NCBI RefSeq assembly: GCF_014648655.1
Contig: NZ_BMRN01000005.1
Location: 248,001-312,000, forward strand
From: Streptomyces atratus
Lineage (GTDB): Bacteria; Actinomycetota; Actinomycetes; Streptomycetales; Streptomycetaceae
Direction: 5' to 3'
Length of the DNA stretch: 64,000 nt
Below the pieces are notes generated by a model, which ran no database searches, was not told where the DNA came from, and was given only the letters and a program-made list of their open reading frames with translations. Shown here piece after piece: positions 50,489 through 58,443 of this stretch. Within the stretch, counting starts at the first letter, position 1, and every line of letters begins with the position of its first letter. A program made the position numbers and the translations under genes.

Positions 50489-51249
50489 GCGCCGGTCTCC
50501 TCCCACTTCCGCTGGAGGTGGTTCATATTGCCGAGCCAGTGGTCGGTGTCCTTGGTGCGGGCCCGGTAGAAACCGGCGACCTCGGGGTGCGGCAGGACGA
50601 GAAAGCGGTCCTCGGCCATGGCGTCGAAGAGCGCGTCGGCGACCGCCTCGGGCTCGATGGCGCTGGGGGCGAGGACGAGCTCGCCGGCCGATCCGGCGGC
50701 GGTGAGCATGTCCGTACGCACGCCCTGTGGGCAGATCGCGTGGACCTTGATGCCGCGGTGGCGGTAGGTCAGCGAGAGCCATTCGGCGAAGGCGACGGCG
50801 CCGTGCTTGCTGACGCTGTAGGGTGCGGCGCCGATCATCGTCAGCAGTCCGGCGGCGGAGGCGGTCGAGACGAAGCGGCCGCTGCCGCGCTCCAGCCAGT
50901 CCGGCAGGAGCGCCCTCGCCGCGCGGACGTGGGCCATCACATTGACGTCCCAGGCGGCGGCCCAGACCTCCTCGTCGGCGAAGACGTCTCCGGGCGAGGC
51001 GAGGCCCGCGTTGGCGCAGTAGATGTCGACGGTGCCGTCCAGCGCGTCGCGGGCGGCGTCCACGATCTGCGAGGCGTCACCGGTCACGGCGGAGCCGCCG
51101 ATCTCCTCGGCCAGCGGCTTGATCCGGGCTTCGTCGAGGTCGTTGACCACGACCCGCGCGCCTTCCGCGGCGAATCGGCGGGCCAGAGCGGCTCCGATGC
51201 CGCCTCCGGCCCCTGTGACCACTACGCCCGCGCCCTGCACCGTACTCAT
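50485..51249 (-). CDS. Short-chain dehydrogenase/reductase
   Basis: 254 residues. TGAGGGIGAALARRF at 12-26, NDLDEAR after strand 2, ANAGLASPGD near 82, catalytic STASAAGLL near 130, YSVSKHGAV near 146. The C-terminal extension VLPHPEVAGFYRARTKDTDHWLGNM is typical of the acyl-CoA-linked SDRs found beside ligases. It is first in the operon with the (now broken) ligase, followed by the TetR. Confidence 0.88.
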   Translation of the reverse strand: MSTVQGAGVVVTGAGGGIGAALARRFAAEGARVVVNDLDEARIKPLAEEIGGSAVTGDASQIVDAARDALDGTVDIYCANAGLASPGDVFADEEVWAAAWDVNVMAHVRAARALLPDWLERGSGRFVSTASAAGLLTMIGAAPYSVSKHGAVAFAEWLSLTYRHRGIKVHAICPQGVRTDMLTAAGSAGELVLAPSAIEPEAVADALFDAMAEDRFLVLPHPEVAGFYRARTKDTDHWLGNMNHLQRKWEETGA

Positions 51250-51283
51250 CGGGTCCCGCCTCTCTCAGCCGACTTCTCCAGCA

Positions 51284-51300
51284 GACTAACCAGTCGGTAT
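51284..51300. promoter_or_regulatory. Candidate TetR operator upstream of the SDR gene
   Basis: GACTAACCAGTCGGTAT (reverse ATACCGACTGGTTAGTC) contains the dyad ACC-AGTC-GGT and lies 35-51 bases upstream of the SDR ATG. The form and position fit a FadR-like TetR site; the TetR gene two positions downstream is the obvious candidate. Confidence 0.5.
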
Positions 51301-51435
51301 GTGATCGGGGAAGGGTTTGTCCGGGAGGCTGTCGCCACTCCTGTCACACCGCTCTCGTCCACCTCGTTCCGCGCGGCCTCTGTGCGCGCTAGCGTGCGTG
51401 ACCATGACAGTCGGAGCGATCATGGAGGTAGCCGA

Positions 51436-52713
51436 ATGAGCCTGTCCAGGCGTGGTTTGCTGGCCGCCGGCGGTGCAGTGGGAGCCCTTGCGGCGACGGC
51501 TGCCGGACCCGGGAGCGCGGTCGCCGGCCCCCTCCCCGGCACAGGGCAGGGCTCCGGGCGCAATAGGGTCCGTACCGGCTTCGACCGGCTGGCGGCGGGC
51601 GGCTATGCGCTGCTGAAGGGGCAGAAGGTCGGGATCGTCACCAACCCGACCGGGATCACGTCCGACGTACGCCACATCGTCGATGTGATGCACCCGGACG
51701 AGCGGGTGAACCTGGTCGCGGTCTTCGGACCCGAGCACGGCTTCCGCGGCACCGCGCAGGCGGGCGGCTCCGAGGGGCGGTACGACGACCCGGCGACCGG
51801 ACTCCCCGTATACGACACGTACTTGAAGAGCGGGCAGCCGCTCGCCGATGTCTTCACCGCGTCCGGCGTGGACACCATCGTCTTCGACATCCAGGACGCG
51901 GGCGCCCGCTTCTACACGTACATCTGGACGCTCTACGACTGCATGGAGGCGGCGGCGCTCGCGGGCAAGCGGTTCGTCGTCCTGGACCGGCCGAACCCGG
52001 TGACCGGACGGGCCGCGCTGGGACCGGTTCTCGACCCGGCGTTCTCGACCTTTGTGGGGCGCCGGGAGATCGCGCAGGCCCACGGCATGACGGTGACGGA
52101 GCTGGCACTGCTCTTCAACGCCGAGTTCCTGGCCGCGCGGCCGGTCGAACTGGACATCGTGAAGATGTCGGGATGGCGACGCGCGGACTTCTTCGACGGG
52201 ACCGGGCTGCCGTGGGTGCCGCCGAGCCCCAACATGCCGACGCCCGACACGGCGCTGGTGTACTCGGGCACCTGTCTGTTCGAGGGTACGAACCTCTCGG
52301 AGGGACGGGGGACGACCCGGCCGTTCGAACTGCTCGGCGCAGAAGGCATCGACCACCGGTGGGCGGCGGCCGCGAACGCGCTCGACCTGCCCGGAGTCGC
52401 GTTCCGCGAGGCGTACTTCGCGCCGACGTTCTCCAAGTTCCAGGGCAGGACGGTCGGCGGGGTGCAGCTGCACGTCCAGGACCGCGAGGTCTTCGATCCG
52501 GTACGCACGGGGATCGCGCTGCTGGTGACGGCGAAGCGGACGTGGAGCGGGTTCGCGTGGCGCTCCGACAACTGGATCGACAAGCTCACCGGCAACACGC
52601 GGGTCCGCACGCTGATCGACGCGGGGGCGGACACCGATGAGGTGGTGGGGGCGTGGGCGGAGGATCTCGCCGCGTTCCGGGCCGTGCGGAAGAGGTATCT
52701 CCAGTACCGGTGA
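51436..52713 (+). CDS. namZ: Exo-beta-N-acetylmuramidase NamZ-like (DUF1343, GH171)
   Basis: 425 residues. A Tat-like signal (MSLSRRGLLAAGGAVGALAA) indicates export. The DUF1343 core follows: GFDRLAAGGYALLKGQKVGI near 43, NPTGITSDVRHIVDVMHPD, then FGPEHGFRG near 100, whose Glu corresponds to the catalytic Glu of NamZ. Further landmarks are VDTIVFDIQDAGARFYTYIW near 150, LDRPNPVTG near 185, FEGTNLSEGRGTTRPFELLG near 280 and FQGRTVGGVQLHV near 340. It would remove non-reducing terminal MurNAc from muropeptides during peptidoglycan recycling. GGAGGT is six bases before the ATG. Confidence 0.9.
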   Translation: MSLSRRGLLAAGGAVGALAATAAGPGSAVAGPLPGTGQGSGRNRVRTGFDRLAAGGYALLKGQKVGIVTNPTGITSDVRHIVDVMHPDERVNLVAVFGPEHGFRGTAQAGGSEGRYDDPATGLPVYDTYLKSGQPLADVFTASGVDTIVFDIQDAGARFYTYIWTLYDCMEAAALAGKRFVVLDRPNPVTGRAALGPVLDPAFSTFVGRREIAQAHGMTVTELALLFNAEFLAARPVELDIVKMSGWRRADFFDGTGLPWVPPSPNMPTPDTALVYSGTCLFEGTNLSEGRGTTRPFELLGAEGIDHRWAAAANALDLPGVAFREAYFAPTFSKFQGRTVGGVQLHVQDREVFDPVRTGIALLVTAKRTWSGFAWRSDNWIDKLTGNTRVRTLIDAGADTDEVVGAWAEDLAAFRAVRKRYLQYR

Positions 52714-52718
52714 GACGG

Positions 52719-52752
52719 GCCGGGCGGGTCCGAGGGTTCGGGCCCGCCCGGC
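52719..52752 (+). terminator. Terminator of namZ
   Basis: GCCGGGCGGGTCCGA pairs with TCGGGCCCGCCCGGC (one wobble) around GGGT, five bases after the stop. Confidence 0.85.
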
Positions 52753-52917
52753 GCACCGGCTCCGTCCCTTCCGAATCATCACATGCCGCCGCGTGCGGCT
52801 CTCATGACGATGCGTCATCTCACATGGTGGACGCCGCCATATTTCAATGGATCCGAATCGGGCAGCCGTACGTCCATTCCTCGACGCCGAAGTACGAGCG
52901 ACGGAGGTGGCGGTGCA

Positions 52918-53529
52918 GTGGCCGGATTCCGGAGTCTTGCGAGACAGGTCCGCGATCCGCGGGGCGACCTGGCGCTGCGGCGGTATTCGCTGCGCAAGTG
53001 CCTGGAGAGGTTCGCCCCTTACGGGCATCGGGCGACCTGGGATCATCTGTGCGCCCGGCACGGGATCGAGCCCGAGGACCGGTCCCCCGATCCGGTGCGG
53101 CTGATGCGCGCACTGGACGAACTGGAGGCGGCGAGGGCCGTCTGGCTCGGATACGAGGCGGGGTTCGCCGAGCGCCGCAGGCGGGAGAAGCACGACGGGC
53201 TGCGCAGGCCCGGCGCGTTCGACGACTGGCACCGGCGCACCTGGGGCGGCCACGGCGTCGCCCGCTGCGAGGACCCGACGGTTCACCCCTCCGCGCCGCT
53301 CGCCGAGGTTCTCGGCCGGCTGATCGCCGCGCTGGAGTCAAAACCGGGCGCGTCCTGCCCGGTGTGCGCGGGCGCCGAGATCGCCTGGCGGCCGGATCTG
53401 GAGCGCGAGCCCTGGTCGGGGCCGGTCTGCACGGGGTGCGGGATCCTGGTGCCGCAGCCGGTGCTCACACCGGGGGCGCTGGCGAAGGCCCGGAGCGCGC
53501 GGCGCCAGGATCTGGCGTCGGCGGCGTGA
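52918..53529 (+). CDS. Hypothetical protein with C-terminal zinc-ribbon-like cysteines
   Basis: 203 residues. The GTG at 52918 has GGAGGT nine bases upstream and gives AGFRSLARQVRDPRGDLALR; earlier in-frame starts lack a ribosome site. The N-terminal 140 residues are helical and Arg-rich (YSLRKCLERFAPYGHRATWD, ELEAARAVWLGYEAGFAERR). The C-terminal part has CPVCAGAE and CTGCGILVP, a CxxC...CxxC pair likely to bind zinc. I recognise no family. It lies next to soxR, with which it is convergent. Confidence 0.7.
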   Translation: MAGFRSLARQVRDPRGDLALRRYSLRKCLERFAPYGHRATWDHLCARHGIEPEDRSPDPVRLMRALDELEAARAVWLGYEAGFAERRRREKHDGLRRPGAFDDWHRRTWGGHGVARCEDPTVHPSAPLAEVLGRLIAALESKPGASCPVCAGAEIAWRPDLEREPWSGPVCTGCGILVPQPVLTPGALAKARSARRQDLASAA

Positions 53530-53587
53530 CGGGCAGCGGGCGCGCCCGGCGCGCCCGCCAGGCATCCGAGCGGCCGGGCCCCCGCCT

Positions 53588-54061
53588 CTACGGACAGTCG
53601 ACCGAACGGCGCTCCGGCATCAGGCGCGAGCCACTGATCCGCTGACCGGAGATGTCGTCCGGATTGGAGAGCACACAGTTCTCCAGCGACAGACAGCCGC
53701 AGCCGATGCAGTCGGTGAGATGGTCCCGCAGCCGGCCCAACTGCTCGATGCGCTCGTCCAGTTCGGAACGCCACGCGGCGGAGAGCCGCGCCCAGTCGTC
53801 ACGGTTCGGGGTGCGCTCCTCCGGGAGTTCGGCCAGAGCGTCCCGGATGGTGGCAAGCGGGATTCCGACCCGCTGCGCCGCACGGACGAACGCGACCCTG
53901 CGCAGCGCGTCCCTGGTGTAGCGACGCTGGTTTCCACTGGTGCGGCGGCTGCTGATCAGGCCCTTGGCCTCGTAGAAGTGCAGGGCCGAAACAGCGGCGC
54001 CGCTGCGGGCGGAGAGCTGGCCGACCGTGAGTTCATGGAGTGTCTGTGGGAGCTGGGGCAC
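53588..54061 (-). CDS. soxR: Redox-sensing MerR-family activator SoxR
   Basis: 157 residues. MerR HTH (LTVGQLSARSGAAVSALHFY, EAKGLISSRRTSGNQRRYTR), dimerisation helix (WRSELDERIEQLGRLRDHLT), then the [2Fe-2S] ligand set DCIGCGCLSLENC, exactly Cx2CxCx5C. In Streptomyces SoxR responds to redox-active antibiotics rather than general superoxide stress. The GTG start gives PQLPQTLHELTVG, matching relatives. It is divergent from the MaoC gene; no SoxR-type palindrome was identified in the short gap. Confidence 0.95.
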   Translation of the reverse strand: MPQLPQTLHELTVGQLSARSGAAVSALHFYEAKGLISSRRTSGNQRRYTRDALRRVAFVRAAQRVGIPLATIRDALAELPEERTPNRDDWARLSAAWRSELDERIEQLGRLRDHLTDCIGCGCLSLENCVLSNPDDISGQRISGSRLMPERRSVDCP

Positions 54062-54128
54062 CCCTCCAACCCTACTTGTCCGCCCCCGGCCGGTCCGTCG
54101 TTGACAGGAACGCACCCGCCAACCATGC

Positions 54129-54143
54129 TGAGCAAGCGCTTAG
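54129..54143. promoter_or_regulatory. Operator-like motif, copy 1 (MaoC promoter)
   Basis: TGAGCAAGCGCTTAG, with palindromic core AAGCGCTT, 53-67 bases upstream of the MaoC start. An identical 15-mer lies at 55365-55379 in front of the TetR gene. Confidence 0.65.
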
Positions 54144-54195
54144 ACAAGAGCGCGACGCCGGTTGGCCGAGAGCTGGAAGGGCAGGGACCAGGGAC

Positions 54196-54657
54196 ATGGC
54201 AGAGCCGAGGATCTTCACGTCCGCGCAGGAGCTGCGCGACGGGGTGGGCGAGCAGCTGGGTCACAGCGAGTGGCTGGAGATCGAGCAGAAGAGGATCGAC
54301 CTCTTCGCCGAGGCCACCGGCGACCACCAGTGGATCCATGTGGACCCGGAGCGGGCCGCGGCCGGGCCGTTCGGCAGGACGATCGCGCACGGTTACCTCA
54401 CGCTCTCGCTGCTGCCGGCCCTCGTACCCCAGATCATGCGGGTCGAGGGCATGAAGATGGGCATCAACTACGGGACGAACAAGGTCCGCTTCCCGTCCAC
54501 CGTGCCTGTGGGCTCCCGGCTGCGCGCCACGGGCGTGCTGAAGAGCGTCGAGGAGGCCGGGGGCGGCGTGCAGGTCACCGCCCTCGTCACGGTCGAGCGC
54601 GAGGGCGGCGACAAGCCTGTGTGCGTGGCCGAGTCGGTGTCGCGCTACTACTTCTGA
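54196..54657 (+). CDS. MaoC-family (R)-specific enoyl-CoA hydratase-like protein
   Basis: A 153-residue single hotdog domain. The hydratase-2 motif reads FAEATGDHQWIHVDPERAAAGPFGRTIAHGYLTLSLL near 37-73, with the catalytic Asp and His in GDHQWIH. The next helix LVPQIMRVEGMKMGINYGTN and C-terminal strands are standard. It hydrates trans-2-enoyl-CoA to (R)-3-hydroxyacyl-CoA. The promoter carries the same 15-mer as the downstream TetR gene, so it is probably repressed by that TetR. Confidence 0.9.
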   Translation: MAEPRIFTSAQELRDGVGEQLGHSEWLEIEQKRIDLFAEATGDHQWIHVDPERAAAGPFGRTIAHGYLTLSLLPALVPQIMRVEGMKMGINYGTNKVRFPSTVPVGSRLRATGVLKSVEEAGGGVQVTALVTVEREGGDKPVCVAESVSRYYF

Positions 54658-54693
54658 CGGCGCGGCTGCTTCTGACGGCGCGGCCCGCCACCG

Positions 54694-55317
54694 CTACCGC
54701 TTGGCAGCGACCATGCGCAGCACGAGGTCGGCGTACAGGTCGCCGACCTCGTCCGGCGTCCGGCTGCCCTGCGCGTTGAACCAGCGCGCCACATCGATGC
54801 AGAGCGAGAGCACCGCGAGCGTGGTGCCCGGAATGTCGGGGACGTCGAATTCCCCGGCCTGCACGCCCTCGCTGATGATCCGGCGCACCACCGCGTCGCT
54901 CTTGCGGCGCAGCTCGACGATCTCGGTGCGGTGCTCCTCACCGAGGGCGTCCAGTTCGTACTGGACGACGCGGGCCGTGGTGTGCCGTTCGGCGTGCCAG
55001 CGGACGAAGGACCGTACAGCCTCGGCCAGCCGCTCGGCGGCCGTGCCCCCGCCGTCGGCAGCGGCCTCCAGGACGAACAGGGCGCGGTCGTGACCGATTC
55101 TGCTGATCCGATGGAGCAGCTCTTCCTTCGTCTTGTAGTGGATGTAGAGGGCGGCGGGGCTCATCCCCGCCCGGCCGGCGATGTCGCGGGTGGTGGTGGC
55201 GTGGTACCCGCGCTCGGCGAAGGCTTCGACGGCGGCGACGAGGAGCCGCCTGGCCGCCTCGGGCGTCACCTCGGCCCACGGCGCACTGCCGCCGTCGGTC
55301 TCCTCCGCCGTGCTCAT
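54694..55317 (-). CDS. TetR-family regulator, likely repressor of the MaoC gene
   Basis: 207 residues. HTH about 18-65 (RRLLVAAVEAFAERGYHATT, AGMSPAALYIHYKTKEELLH), then an all-helical ligand domain with WHAERHTTARVVQYELDALG. The ATG at 55317 was chosen; a GTG two codons upstream sits too close to GAGAGGGG. The motif TGAGCAAGCGCTTAG is 48-62 bases upstream and recurs before the convergent MaoC gene. Acyl-CoA is a plausible ligand. Confidence 0.87.
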   Translation of the reverse strand: MSTAEETDGGSAPWAEVTPEAARRLLVAAVEAFAERGYHATTTRDIAGRAGMSPAALYIHYKTKEELLHRISRIGHDRALFVLEAAADGGGTAAERLAEAVRSFVRWHAERHTTARVVQYELDALGEEHRTEIVELRRKSDAVVRRIISEGVQAGEFDVPDIPGTTLAVLSLCIDVARWFNAQGSRTPDEVGDLYADLVLRMVAAKR

Positions 55318-55364
55318 CGTCACTCGCCCCTCTCGTCAGCAGAACGAACACCATACCCCGAACC

Positions 55365-55379
55365 TGAGCAAGCGCTTAG
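55365..55379. promoter_or_regulatory. Operator-like motif, copy 2 (TetR promoter)
   Basis: The same 15-mer as at 54129-54143, in the same orientation, within the region upstream of the TetR start and just after the YiaA/YiaB-type gene. This suggests autoregulation. Confidence 0.65.
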
Positions 55380-55398
55380 GGTCCGTCCGGCGGGATCG

Positions 55399-55689
55399 TC
55401 AGAGCTTCTGGAAGGGGTCGTGCTCGGCGAGAATCTTCTCCAGCCGGGCCTGGTCGACCCGGCTGACGATCCGGCCCGCTTCCTGGCGGTCACGGATGAC
55501 CTTGGCCAGGGTGAAGCAGGAGGTGACGAGGTAGAGGACACCGATCGCGAGGAATCCGCGGACCCAGGCGTCGGCGTCCAGGAAGTAGATACCGAGAGCC
55601 ACCGCACCCATAGCCACCCCGAAGGAGGCGACGGCCTGGCCGTAGAAGGCCGCGGTGCCCTGCTGCTTGACCTGTGCTGTCTCACTCAT
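55399..55689 (-). CDS. YiaA/YiaB-family inner-membrane protein
   Basis: 96 residues, two membrane helices (AVASFGVAMGAVALGIYFLD, AWVRGFLAIGVLYLVTSCFT) with a short loop, then a soluble tail LAKVIRDRQEAGRIVSRVDQ and ILAEHDPFQKL. This is the standard actinobacterial form; function is unknown. The ATG at 55689 begins MSETAQVKQQGTAAFYGQ. Confidence 0.87.
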   Translation of the reverse strand: MSETAQVKQQGTAAFYGQAVASFGVAMGAVALGIYFLDADAWVRGFLAIGVLYLVTSCFTLAKVIRDRQEAGRIVSRVDQARLEKILAEHDPFQKL

Positions 55690-55780
55690 GACGCCCAGCA
55701 TCGGCCGACGTGGCGTGCGCCACATCCGCTCGGGTACTCAGCCCGGTACTCAGACGCCCGTTCGAGCAGCGGCGCGGGAG

Positions 55781-56932
55781 TCAGAACGCGGAGACCCCGG
55801 TGAGCGCGCGGCCGATGATCAGCTTCTGGATCTGGCTGGTGCCCTCGTACAGCGTCATCACCCGGGCGTCGCGCAGCAGCTTGCCGACCGGGTACTCGTC
55901 GATGTAGCCGTAGCCGCCGAAGACCTGGAGCGCGTTGTTGGCGGCGCGGACGGCGGCCTCGGACGCGAAGAGCTTCGCCTTGGAGGCGGCGGTGACGAAG
56001 GGCTTGCCGCGGTCGACGAGGTCCGCCACCCGCCAGGTCAGCAGCCGGGCGGCGTCGACGTCGACGGCGATGTCGCTGATGAGTTCCTGGACGAGCTGGT
56101 AGCTCGCGATGGACTTGCCGAACTGCTCGCGCTCGCCCGCGTAACCCACGGCGGCGTCGAGTGCGGCCTGCGCGATTCCGACACAGCCGGCCGCGACCGA
56201 CATCCGCCCCTTGGCCAGGGCGGACATCGCGATGGAGAAGCCCTTGCCCTGCGGGCCCATGAGCGTCGAGGCGGGCGCGCGGACGCCCTCCAGGACCACC
56301 TCGGCGGTGGCCTGGCCGCGCAGGCCGAGCTTGCCGTGGATGGTGCGGCGGCTGAGGCCGGGGGTGTCGGTGGGGAGCAGGAAGGCGGATATGCCCTTGT
56401 GGCCGGGGGTGTCGTCGGTGCGGGCGAAGAGCAGCACGACGTCGGCCCAGGTTCCGTTGGTGATGAACATCTTGCTGCCGTTGATGACATACGAGTCGCC
56501 GTCCCGGACGGCCTTCGTCGTCAGGTTCCCGGCGTCCGAGCCGGTGCCGGGCTCGGTGAGGCCGAAGCAGCCGATCGCCTCGCCCGCGGTGAGCTTCGGC
56601 AGCCAGTGCCGCTTCTGCGCCTCATCGCCCCAGGCCGCGATCGTCTTGGCGACCAGGCCGAGGGACACGGAGACGATGCCGCGGACCGAGGAGTCGCCGC
56701 GGCCGAGCTCCTCGGTGACCAGGCAGTACGCGAGGTGGTCGCCGCCCGAGCCGCCGTACTCCTCGGGGACGGTGAGGCCGAGGAAGCCGAGGGAGCCCAA
56801 CTTCTTCACGATCGACTTGTCGACGTTCTCGGCCCGGTCCCACTCCACGACATGGGGTGCGATCTCGCGGGCGACGAAGTCCTTGGCGAGCTGCCGGACG
56901 GCTTCCTGCTCCTCGCTGAGCTCCAGGTTCAA
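55781..56932 (-). CDS. Acyl-CoA dehydrogenase
   Basis: 383 residues with all family landmarks: IGCFGLTEPGTGSDAGNLTT near 120, VINGSKMFITNGTWADVVLL near 145, the Glu region GREQFGKSIASYQLVQELIS near 265, and the C-terminal FGGYGYIDEYPVGKLLRDAR near 342 and LYEGTSQIQKLIIGRAL (catalytic-type Glu in YEGTSQ). It opens beta-oxidation of a fatty or branched acyl-CoA. The start codon is TTG at 56932, with GGGAG at seven bases. It is divergent from a TetR gene, with an operator-like palindrome between them. Confidence 0.93.
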   Translation of the reverse strand: MNLELSEEQEAVRQLAKDFVAREIAPHVVEWDRAENVDKSIVKKLGSLGFLGLTVPEEYGGSGGDHLAYCLVTEELGRGDSSVRGIVSVSLGLVAKTIAAWGDEAQKRHWLPKLTAGEAIGCFGLTEPGTGSDAGNLTTKAVRDGDSYVINGSKMFITNGTWADVVLLFARTDDTPGHKGISAFLLPTDTPGLSRRTIHGKLGLRGQATAEVVLEGVRAPASTLMGPQGKGFSIAMSALAKGRMSVAAGCVGIAQAALDAAVGYAGEREQFGKSIASYQLVQELISDIAVDVDAARLLTWRVADLVDRGKPFVTAASKAKLFASEAAVRAANNALQVFGGYGYIDEYPVGKLLRDARVMTLYEGTSQIQKLIIGRALTGVSAF

Positions 56933-56951
56933 CCTTCGACTCCCACACTTT

Positions 56952-56969
56952 AATTAGCACTGCTAGTTT
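56952..56969. promoter_or_regulatory. Operator-like palindrome, copy 1 (acyl-CoA dehydrogenase/TetR divergon)
   Basis: AATTAGCACTGCTAGTTT with perfect dyad TAGCA-C-TGCTA, in the 65-base gap between the two divergent starts. A close relative occurs at 62271-62290 before the aldehyde dehydrogenase. Confidence 0.68.
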
Positions 56970-56997
56970 TCTGCTTGCAGGCCCTACTATGTGCCGC

Positions 56998-57672
56998 ATG
57001 GCCCGACCGCGCAAGCCCCTCCTCAGCAGAGACCGCATCGTCGAGGCGGCGAGCGCACTCGTGGACTCCGAGGGGCTCGACGCCGTCTCCACCCGCCGGC
57101 TCGCCGCCGAACTCGGGGTCAGCGGACCCTCGCTCTACAACCACTTCCGCAACAAGGACGAGATCCTGGACGCGGTCGCGGACGCCGTGTCCGCCCAGGT
57201 CGATCTGTCGATGTTCGACGAGTCGGACACCCGCGACTGGCGCGCTGCCCTGCACGACTGGGCCGTCTCCTACCGTGCGGCGCTCACCGAGCACCCGCAC
57301 ATCGTCCCGGTGCTCGCCCAGGGTCCGGGACGCCGCCCCGCCGGTCTGCGGGTGGCCGACGCGGTCTTCGGTGCGATGGTCAGGGCCGGCTGGCCGCCCG
57401 CCCAGGCGACGTACATCGGGGCCCTGATGCGCTACTTCGTCACCGGCTCGGCCCTCGGTTCGTTCGCCCGCGGCTTCGTCGACGACGAGACGGCGTACGA
57501 CCCCGCGGACTATCCGCACCTCGGCCAGGCCCATCTGCTGGCCGACCGCCGCCGGAAGGTCGACGAGGGCGCGTTCGAGACCGGGCTGCGAGCGCTGGTC
57601 GACGGCCTCTGTCTCCAGTACGAGCAGCTGGCGTCCGCCGGGACTGTTCGGCCGGCACCGAAGCGTTCCTGA
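56998..57672 (+). CDS. TetR-family regulator
   Basis: 224 residues from the ATG at 56998: MARPRKPLLSRDRIVEAASA, SEGLDAVSTRRLAAELGVSG, SLYNHFRNKDEILDAV, then a TetR_C domain with RALTEHP-type ligand pocket sequence and LMRYFVTGSALGSFARGF. The promoter-proximal palindrome TAGCACTGCTA probably serves for autoregulation and control of the divergent acyl-CoA dehydrogenase. The related site at 62.27 kb suggests the aldehyde dehydrogenase is also a target. Confidence 0.87.
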   Translation: MARPRKPLLSRDRIVEAASALVDSEGLDAVSTRRLAAELGVSGPSLYNHFRNKDEILDAVADAVSAQVDLSMFDESDTRDWRAALHDWAVSYRAALTEHPHIVPVLAQGPGRRPAGLRVADAVFGAMVRAGWPPAQATYIGALMRYFVTGSALGSFARGFVDDETAYDPADYPHLGQAHLLADRRRKVDEGAFETGLRALVDGLCLQYEQLASAGTVRPAPKRS

Positions 57673-57687
57673 CGCATTCTGGAACAC

Positions 57688-58410
57688 ATGGCACGCATGG
57701 CACACCCCGACCCGGCCGCACCCCGCCTCGCCGCCCTGGCCACGCTCCTCGCCGACGAGACCCGCGCGGCCTTCTGCCTGGCCCTGCTCGACGGCCGCGC
57801 CTGGACCGCGGGCGAACTGGCCAGATACGCCTCGGTGGCACCGTCCACCGCCAGCGAACACCTCGGCAAGCTCGTCGCGGGCGGGCTGCTGGCCGAGGAG
57901 CGGCAGGGCCGCCACCGCTATCTGCGGCTCGCCGACGAACGGACCGCGCATCTCGTCGAGGACCTGGCAGCCCAGGTCGTCCCCGACGCCGCGCCCGAGC
58001 GTCCGCGCACACTGAGCGCGGCGAGCGCCGGCAGCGCACTGGCTCGCGGCCGCACCTGTTACGACCATCTCGCGGGCCGGATCGGCATCGCGATCGCCGA
58101 TGCCATGACCGTACGGGGGCTGCTGAAGCAGGACACCGGCTTCGCGCTCACCGACGACGGCCTCGGCTGGTTCGGCGGACTGGGTATCGCTCTGGAGTCG
58201 AGGTCGCGGCGTCCGCTCGTACGGAGCTGTCTGGACTGGACGGAGCGCAGGCCGCATCTGGCAGGGGTCGCGGGAGCAGCGCTGTGCCGCCATGCGCTGG
58301 ATGCCGGGTGGTGCGTACGGATCGGGTCCGGGCGTGCGGTGAGAGCGACCCCGGACGGGGAACGGGCGCTGCACGAGCATCTGGGCATCGAGCCGGAAAC
58401 AATTCGGTAG
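57688..58410 (+). CDS. ArsR-type winged-helix regulator
   Basis: 240 residues. The winged helix occupies about 12-85 (AALATLLADETRAAFCLALL, LARYASVAPSTASEHLGKLV, EERQGRHRYLRLADERTAHL). The longer C-terminal part has WFGGLGIALESRSRRPLVRS and CLDWTERRPHLAGVAGAALC. No arsenic-type CxC metal site is present in the HTH, so it is probably not a metal sensor. It is followed after 33 bases by an EamA exporter gene, its likely target. Confidence 0.86.
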   Translation: MARMAHPDPAAPRLAALATLLADETRAAFCLALLDGRAWTAGELARYASVAPSTASEHLGKLVAGGLLAEERQGRHRYLRLADERTAHLVEDLAAQVVPDAAPERPRTLSAASAGSALARGRTCYDHLAGRIGIAIADAMTVRGLLKQDTGFALTDDGLGWFGGLGIALESRSRRPLVRSCLDWTERRPHLAGVAGAALCRHALDAGWCVRIGSGRAVRATPDGERALHEHLGIEPETIR

Positions 58411-58443
58411 GTGCCGAACGGCCGCGGCCCTACGGTCGGGTCC

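Noticed and set aside
50464..51435. Upstream in-frame extension of namZ by over 300 codons.
   Set aside because: It is antisense to the SDR gene. The ATG at 51436 has GGAGGT at six bases and starts a proper Tat-type signal peptide.
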